Assembly (NCBI RefSeq): GCF_000767615.3
Contig: NZ_CP009553.3
Location: 2,666,001-2,730,000, forward strand
Length of the DNA stretch: 64,000 nt
Reading direction: 5' to 3'
Source: Pandoraea pnomenusa
GTDB lineage: Bacteria > Pseudomonadota > Gammaproteobacteria > Burkholderiales > Burkholderiaceae
The position numbers were made by a program, and so were the translations under genes. The notes beneath the pieces were generated by a model that saw nothing but the letters and a program-made list of their open reading frames with translations, made no database searches and was not told the origin of the DNA. Each line of letters starts with the position of its first letter. Position 1 is the first letter of the stretch. Of the stretch, positions 59,228-64,000 are shown one piece after another.

Positions 59228-60613
59228 ATGGAAACGCGCAATCGCAGAGATACTTTGCAGAGCACTCCCGCAGCCGGAAAGATGCTGGACGCCGAAGGCA
59301 TGCCACGGATGAGCGAATCCGAGGCCCAGCCAGACTTGGCGACTCTCTTTAGTGCACGCGCTGGCGAAACCCGTGCAGAACGTTATTCCCGAGGTACCGA
59401 GGTACTCAAGCGGATCGGTGGCGCGGGCTACGATATCCCGATCCACCGTCTGGCGCAGGTCGCCCCGGATTTGGCACGATTCACGGTTGAATTTGCCTAT
59501 GGAGACATCCTCTCGCGGCCGGGGCTGGATCTGGGCCTCCGCCAGGTCGCCACCGTTGCCGCATTGATGGCCAATGGCAGCGTGCAGCCGCAACTGAAAT
59601 ATCACATGACCGGCTTCCTCAATGTTGGCGGCGAGCCGGCGGAACTGGTCGAAATGCTTTTCCTGGCGATTGCAATCCTGGGGTTTCCGGTGGCGATCGA
59701 TGCGGTGGGCATCGTTCGCGAGATTTTTCGAGAGCGCGGTCTTGTTTTCGATCCGCCGGACCCGGCGTCCGACGATGGCGCAGCACGATACCAGCGGGGC
59801 CTCGAGGTGCTCGACGAACTGATGGCCAATCCCGAGGCGTACATGGAAGCGCTGCAAGGCACTTCACCTGAGCTCGCCCGCTGGTCGGTCGAGTTTGCGT
59901 TCGGTGAGATATTCGGCCGCAAGGGACTCGATCCAAAGGCAAGACAGATCGCGATCGTCTCGATGCTCGGCGCCGCCGGCAATCGCGATGATCTGTTACG
60001 CCTTCATATCGAAGCCGGCGTCAAGGCGGGCCTGTCACCCACGGAAATCACCGAAGCGCTGATGCAACTGGCGATCTATGCCGGATTCCCCAGCGCGCTC
60101 AATGCCTTTGGCATTGCGAACGCCGTCTTCACGAAGACAGACCCACAAGAGCGGGAAGGGGCACGCGGCGGGGTAGGCGGGAATGCGATCGTCTCTGAAA
60201 CTCGCGCGGCTCGCCGCGAACGTGGACTGGCGACACTCGCCAAGACTTCTGCCCAAGCGGGCGCGACCGTGGTCAACAGCTTCAACGACCTGGCTCCGGA
60301 TATCGGCCGCGCGATCATCGAGCACTCCTACGGCGACATCTTCAGCCGTGCGGGGCTCAACGCGATAACGCGCGAACTCGCCGCATGCTCAGCGCTCGCC
60401 GCGGTGGGAAGCAAGGCGACGCAGACGCCGCTGCGGGTCCATGTGAATGCGGCCCTAACTGCGGGCGCGACGCCGGCGGAAATCGTCGAGACGCTGCTAA
60501 ACGTCCTGCCTTACCGAGGATATCCTGCTGTCGAGGAAAGCATGCGTGTCGCCGGCGAGGAATTCAGAAAGCGCGGCGACAACGGCCAAAAGGCGGCGGC
60601 AGAGCGGCAATGA
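59228..60613 (+). CDS. triple-domain carboxymuconolactone decarboxylase family protein
   Basis: A 461-residue protein with three CMD/AhpD-like helical domains in tandem (about 55-155, 185-300, 335-445), each with a helix of the form ARFTVEFAYGDILSRPGL, ARWSVEFAFGEIFGRKGL and GRAIIEHSYGDIFSRAGL. No AhpD-type C-X-X-C is seen, so it is not an alkylhydroperoxidase. The middle and last units are usual for single- or double-domain gamma-CMD; three in one chain is unusual. AAGGAG is 10 nt before the ATG. Divergent from LysR. Confidence 0.87.
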   Translation: METRNRRDTLQSTPAAGKMLDAEGMPRMSESEAQPDLATLFSARAGETRAERYSRGTEVLKRIGGAGYDIPIHRLAQVAPDLARFTVEFAYGDILSRPGLDLGLRQVATVAALMANGSVQPQLKYHMTGFLNVGGEPAELVEMLFLAIAILGFPVAIDAVGIVREIFRERGLVFDPPDPASDDGAARYQRGLEVLDELMANPEAYMEALQGTSPELARWSVEFAFGEIFGRKGLDPKARQIAIVSMLGAAGNRDDLLRLHIEAGVKAGLSPTEITEALMQLAIYAGFPSALNAFGIANAVFTKTDPQEREGARGGVGGNAIVSETRAARRERGLATLAKTSAQAGATVVNSFNDLAPDIGRAIIEHSYGDIFSRAGLNAITRELAACSALAAVGSKATQTPLRVHVNAALTAGATPAEIVETLLNVLPYRGYPAVEESMRVAGEEFRKRGDNGQKAAAERQ

Positions 60614-60841
60614 ATCCCGGTTTTCCAAACGGAAACGCCGGCCGGTCCTAACCCCTTGCAGCCAAGTTGCCGGTTACCCTCCGTTTGCGCTGCGCACTTT
60701 CCTCACCCCGCACCCGCATCCGACACTGATCACGGCCGCGGCACTTGGCGGTGCCCGCCGCGCGACGGCGACGCACCGTTCGCCGACGCCAGGCCCACCC
60801 GGCCGGGTCGTCGAACCCTCCGCTAAGGGTTTCCCATCATC

Positions 60842-60885
60842 TTGACTTCCGATTTTCTTTCGCCAATACTTTGTCCGTACAAAGT
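60842..60885 (+). promoter_or_regulatory. promoter with ACTTTGT-N4-ACAAAGT operator before MaoC
   Basis: TTGACT (60842-60847), 17 bp, AATACT (60865-60870) as -35/-10, and a 7-bp inverted repeat at 60868-60885 over the start site; another ACAAAGT half lies at 60898-60904. A repressor in the GntR or similar family could block initiation here. The rest of the 332-bp gap (60614-60945) has no gene I can see. Confidence 0.6.
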
Positions 60886-60945
60886 AATAAACACCGAACA
60901 AAGTCGGTAGACCTGGCCAAGCATCGTATTCAGGAGGAGGGAGAC

Positions 60946-61455
60946 ATGGACGGACTACAACCCCAGACGGAGACCACCCGACGCATTCGCGCGAGCTACG
61001 GGCGCTATCTCGAGGACTTCGAGATTGGCGACATCTATGAGCATCGCCCCGGGCGCACCATCACGGAAGCCGACAATATCCACTTCTCGCTGCTGACGAT
61101 GAATTTCCATCCGATGCATTGCGATGCCGCGCATGCAGCCAAGAGCGAATTCGGCCAATTGCTCGTCAACAGCGGCCTGACCGTCGCCATCGTGCTCGGC
61201 ATGACCGTCAACGACGTGAGCGGAAAAGCCATTGCCAACCTGGGCTGGAAAGAGATCAAGCTCACCGCCCCGGTGTTCTGCAACGACACGCTCTACGCCG
61301 AATCGCAGGTGCTTGAAAAGCGCGAATCGCGCTCGCGTCCCACGCAGGGTATCGTCACCGTGCATACCCGCGCCTTCAACCAGCACGGCGTGCAGGTCAT
61401 GGAGTTCGTGCGCAGCGCACTGATTCCGAAACGCGGCCACGGTGTCGGCGACTGA
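60946..61455 (+). CDS. MaoC family (hotdog) dehydratase
   Basis: A 169-residue R-hydratase-type hotdog protein, with YLEDFEIGDIYEHRPGRTITEADNIHFS in split form, catalytic D/H in NFHPMHCD and GLTVAIVLGM. Its closest types are mesaconyl-CoA hydratase-like. GGAGGAGG precedes the ATG. It heads a catabolic run with the amidase and carrier, probably acting on a CoA thioester from the imported compound (inference). Confidence 0.88.
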   Translation: MDGLQPQTETTRRIRASYGRYLEDFEIGDIYEHRPGRTITEADNIHFSLLTMNFHPMHCDAAHAAKSEFGQLLVNSGLTVAIVLGMTVNDVSGKAIANLGWKEIKLTAPVFCNDTLYAESQVLEKRESRSRPTQGIVTVHTRAFNQHGVQVMEFVRSALIPKRGHGVGD

Positions 61456-61580
61456 GCAGGGCAGTGCGGCTCACACGGTAGTTCCAATCGACATCACGCG
61501 GGGTGCCCTGAGACGCTTGGCACCCGCCGCTTCACACCCGCGTTACGGCTCGCCGTGATGGCGTGGCGATGGAGGTAAGG

Positions 61581-61910
61581 ATGCAAGGCAATATCCCGCA
61601 AGGGGGTACAGCGCCGAAATCCGACTCGCTCGGGCAATCCCGAGACGCCGGTCGGACCGCGTACCGTTCCGCGCCCTCTGCCGAAGGATCCGGCGAACCC
61701 GACGCCACCAGCGCCGCGCGCTGGGTCGATCAGTTCGGCTCGGCGCCCCTGAGTCCGGTGCATGCGCTCGCACTCGTCAATGCCGCGCATGGCATTACCG
61801 ACGCCGCGGCAGGGGCCGCGCGCGCGCTCGACTGGCTGACGCCCGATGCCTTCCATGCCACGCTGCGCCAGCAGGAGACAAACGATGCGAACGCTGCACG
61901 CCAAGGATAA
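61581..61910 (+). CDS. small AtzG/GatC-like partner of the amidase
   Basis: A 109-residue protein: a variable polar N-terminus (about 1-50), then a helical half with LSPVHALALVNAAHGITDAAAGAARALDWL and AFHATLRQQ. The end overlaps the amidase start by 26 bp, as AtzG/GatC-type small partners do. The ATG at 61581 has GGAGG 5 nt upstream; GTG at 61563 is less likely. The family match is from pattern and context, so only moderate. Confidence 0.6.
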   Translation: MQGNIPQGGTAPKSDSLGQSRDAGRTAYRSAPSAEGSGEPDATSAARWVDQFGSAPLSPVHALALVNAAHGITDAAAGAARALDWLTPDAFHATLRQQETNDANAARQG

Positions 61911-63396
61911 CGGCCCGGCGACGGACGCCGCGGTGGTGCGCGACTTGTCCGGCGCCGGTTGCGTCGAACGCACGACCGTCGCGCTCGATGAGGCGAGGGC
62001 GGCCGGCCTGGCGGGCGGCTTCGTGCGCCTGCGCAACGATTCCGCTCTCGATCAGGCACGAGCCGTCGACCATGCGATCCGCGACGAGGTCGCGCAGCCC
62101 AACCGCCGCTTGCTTGGGGCAATCCTCGCGCACAAGGACATGTTTTTCCGCGCCGGCGAACTGAGCGAATGCGGCAGTCGCATCCTCGCCGGGCATCGGC
62201 CGTCGCAGACGGCCACGGTGCTCTCGCGTCTCGATGCCGCGGGCGCCGTGGACCTCGGTGCCTTGCACATGGCGGAGTTTGCCATGAGCCCGACAGGCTT
62301 CAACGCGCATCTCGGGCACGGCCGCAACGCCTGGTCGCCGGATCACGTCAGTGGCGGGTCGTCCAGCGGCAGCGGCGTGGCCGTCGCGCGTGGCCTGGCG
62401 TTCGCCGCCCTCGGCTCCGATACCGGGGGCTCGGTTCGAATTCCCGCAGCAGTCAATGGCGTCACCGGCATCAAGCCGACCCAGCACGCGGTCTCCACGC
62501 ACGGCGTGATGCCGCTGTCGCCGAGCCTCGATTGTGTTGGCGTGCTGGCACGTACCGCGGCAGACGCGGCGGCGGTGCTTGAAACCATCTGGGGGCCGGA
62601 CGCCAACGATCCTCATTGCCTCGTCAGTCAGGCGCGCGACTTCACGCGCGCGTTGGCGCAACCCTTGAGCGATCGCGATGTCGTTGCAGTGCCCGAGTTC
62701 GACGCCTCGGCGCTGATCTCCGACGAAATTCGTGCGGCCGTTGCCGGGGTGAAGCAGGCGCTCGAAGCCTGTGGCGTGACGATTCGCCAAGTCCCGCTGC
62801 CCGATCTGCGCGAGGCCGGAGCGCTGGCCACGCTGATGCTCGGCGCCGAGGCCGCGTCGATCCACGGTCCGTGGCTGCGTGAGCGTCGAGACGCCTACGG
62901 CGAGCAGGTGTTGCGCCGGCTGGAGCGCGGCCTGCTGTATCCGGCCACCCGTTACGTCGACGCGCTGCGCCTGCGTGCCGGCTACTCGCAATCGTTCGTC
63001 GAACGCTATCTGGCAGGGGCACAAGCGTTGCTGCTGCCGACCTTGCCGTATGCGGTGCCGACGATTGCCGAGACGCTCGACGGCGACGCGGACGCGATTG
63101 AGCGACGCTTCGGCGACTTCTCGTACTGGACACGCGGCATCAACTACCTCGGTCTGCCAGCGGTTGCCTTGCCGGCGGGACGCACACAGAACGGATTGCC
63201 GACCGGAGTTCAGTTGATCGGTCGCGCATGGCGCGAAGCCGCGCTGCTGCGTCTCGCACACCAGTTGCAACAACACACCGGCTGGCATCTGCCGTCGGTG
63301 AACCGAGTTGGACCGCTCGACCGCGCAGCGATGCCGGCGGGTCTTGATACGGCGGGATCGCCAGTGTCGCAGTCATCGATGGAAAGGATGGAGTAA
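61885..63396 (+). CDS. amidase signature-family hydrolase
   Basis: A 503-residue amidase with the catalytic triad: Lys in LAHKDMFF, cis-Ser in GGSSSGSG and the nucleophile Ser in GSDTGGSVRIPA. Similar to AtzE/GatA-type amidases, which work with a small partner such as the gene before it. AGGAG lies 4-8 nt upstream of the ATG. Substrate unknown; the neighbouring MFS carrier probably imports it. Confidence 0.92.
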   Translation: MRTLHAKDNGPATDAAVVRDLSGAGCVERTTVALDEARAAGLAGGFVRLRNDSALDQARAVDHAIRDEVAQPNRRLLGAILAHKDMFFRAGELSECGSRILAGHRPSQTATVLSRLDAAGAVDLGALHMAEFAMSPTGFNAHLGHGRNAWSPDHVSGGSSSGSGVAVARGLAFAALGSDTGGSVRIPAAVNGVTGIKPTQHAVSTHGVMPLSPSLDCVGVLARTAADAAAVLETIWGPDANDPHCLVSQARDFTRALAQPLSDRDVVAVPEFDASALISDEIRAAVAGVKQALEACGVTIRQVPLPDLREAGALATLMLGAEAASIHGPWLRERRDAYGEQVLRRLERGLLYPATRYVDALRLRAGYSQSFVERYLAGAQALLLPTLPYAVPTIAETLDGDADAIERRFGDFSYWTRGINYLGLPAVALPAGRTQNGLPTGVQLIGRAWREAALLRLAHQLQQHTGWHLPSVNRVGPLDRAAMPAGLDTAGSPVSQSSMERME

Positions 63397-63501
63397 CGCA
63401 AGCCGGGAACGAGGACGCCGTCGTTCGCCGCACGTCATTTTTTGCTCGCATTACGTTCGCTTCAGACGAACGGATGCCGCCAACGTTCAGGAGACAACCG
63501 T

Positions 63502-64000
63502 ATGAACGCAACCTCCGTCAACGCAGGGGCCCGGCTCGACCGGCTTCCCCTGGCGAGGTTTCACTGGAAGATTCTCGGACTCATCAGTGGTGGCGCGCTA
63601 CTCGACGCCTTCGATGTCTATCTCGCCGCCGGGGTACTCGCGGCGCTGGTCAAGAGCGGCTTCTCGACACTAGAGCTCAACGCGGCCTTCATCTCGGCCA
63701 CGTTCTTCGGCATGCTGATCGGCTCGGCGCTGGCCGGTTACGTGGGTGACCGTTTCGGTCGACGCTATTCCTACCAAATCAATCTCGCCGTGTTCGGCAT
63801 CGCCTCGCTGCTCGCGTGCTTCGCGCCGAACATGCCCACGCTGATCGTGCTGCGTTTCATCATGGGCCTGGGCCTTGGCGCGGAGCTTGTCGTGGCCGCC
63901 GGTACGCTCTGCGAATTCGTGCCGCCGGCCTATCGGGGGCGCTGGATTTCGTTGATGGGGCTCATCATCAATTCGGGCCTGCTGATCGCCACGAGTGTCG
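63502..64000 (+). CDS. MFS transporter (C-terminus beyond window)
   Basis: A carrier of the metabolite:proton symporter type; 166 residues are present. It opens with ISGGALLDAFDVYLAAGVLAAL and the loop motif GYVGDRFGRRYSYQ. AGGAG precedes the ATG at 63502. It follows the amidase by 105 bp and probably imports the amide-containing substrate. Related to the carrier at 9728-11101 but clearly a different paralogue. Confidence 0.9.
   Translation, partial: MNATSVNAGARLDRLPLARFHWKILGLISGGALLDAFDVYLAAGVLAALVKSGFSTLELNAAFISATFFGMLIGSALAGYVGDRFGRRYSYQINLAVFGIASLLACFAPNMPTLIVLRFIMGLGLGAELVVAAGTLCEFVPPAYRGRWISLMGLIINSGLLIATSV

Noticed and set aside
63437..63443. T-run after the amidase as a terminator
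   Set aside because: No stem of useful length precedes it, and the carrier gene follows on the same strand.
1..64000. CRISPR arrays, IS elements, tRNA or rRNA genes
   Set aside because: No regularly spaced repeats, transposase frames with terminal repeats, or RNA-gene signatures were seen.

Overview
The window looks like chromosomal DNA of a high-GC betaproteobacterium of the Burkholderiaceae; the gene mix fits Burkholderia, Pandoraea or a near relative. The reasons are uniformly GC-rich codon use, a long gene block that matches the low-oxygen-activated (lxa) locus described in Burkholderia cenocepacia, and a second block of light/singlet-oxygen membrane-lipid genes. The species cannot be fixed from sequence alone. 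I saw no rRNA, tRNA, IS element or CRISPR array.

Layout. (1) 1-6474: an APC permease cut by the left edge, with an arylformamidase-like hydrolase; a divergent AraC regulator followed by an operon of a RidA-like protein, an adenylosuccinate-synthetase paralogue and a split-barrel flavoprotein; then a LysR regulator. (2) 6681-9526: a trimeric autotransporter adhesin split in two by a run of eight C, probably phase-variable and OFF here. (3) 9728-11101: an MFS carrier. (4) 11179-43351: an lxa-like anoxic-survival locus. It has seven universal-stress-protein genes, an FNR-type [4Fe-4S] regulator, a two-component system, two zinc alcohol dehydrogenases, PRPP synthetase plus AMP-phosphorylase-like enzyme, a phasin-like protein, two nitroreductases, an NRAMP-like carrier, Hsp20, BON, CBS, rhomboid and MgtC proteins, PolX/PHP and a B12-dependent ribonucleotide reductase. 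Twelve FNR-like boxes lie in its promoters at nearly fixed distances from -10 elements, and one appears to drive an unannotated small RNA at 23995-24124.

(5) 43440-55924: an ECF sigma/anti-sigma pair with a lipid-modification set (two cyclopropane-synthase-like methyltransferases, FAD oxidoreductase, DUF1365, DUF1295, DUF2878, chalcone-isomerase fold, two lipocalins), a fasciclin-domain protein, an esterase lipoprotein, a hidden 46-residue DUF2256 protein and a MerR regulator. Three promoters share one ECF-type motif (TGCATCCGA, 14 bp, CGTATNNG), two of them divergent and forming a 13-bp inverted repeat. (6) 56256-60613: beta-carbonic anhydrase, a TetR/DUF1348 pair with a 16-bp inverted-repeat operator, and a LysR divergent from a triple-domain carboxymuconolactone-decarboxylase-like protein. 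(7) 60842-64000: a catabolic operon (MaoC hydratase, small AtzG-like protein, amidase, MFS carrier) behind a promoter with an operator dyad, cut by the right edge.

How the parts work together is inference. FNR would switch on the central locus as oxygen falls, supplying stress proteins, oxygen-independent dNTP synthesis, nucleotide salvage and redox sinks. The ECF and MerR regulators would protect membranes against light-driven oxidation. The flanks are catabolic or surface functions that vary between strains.
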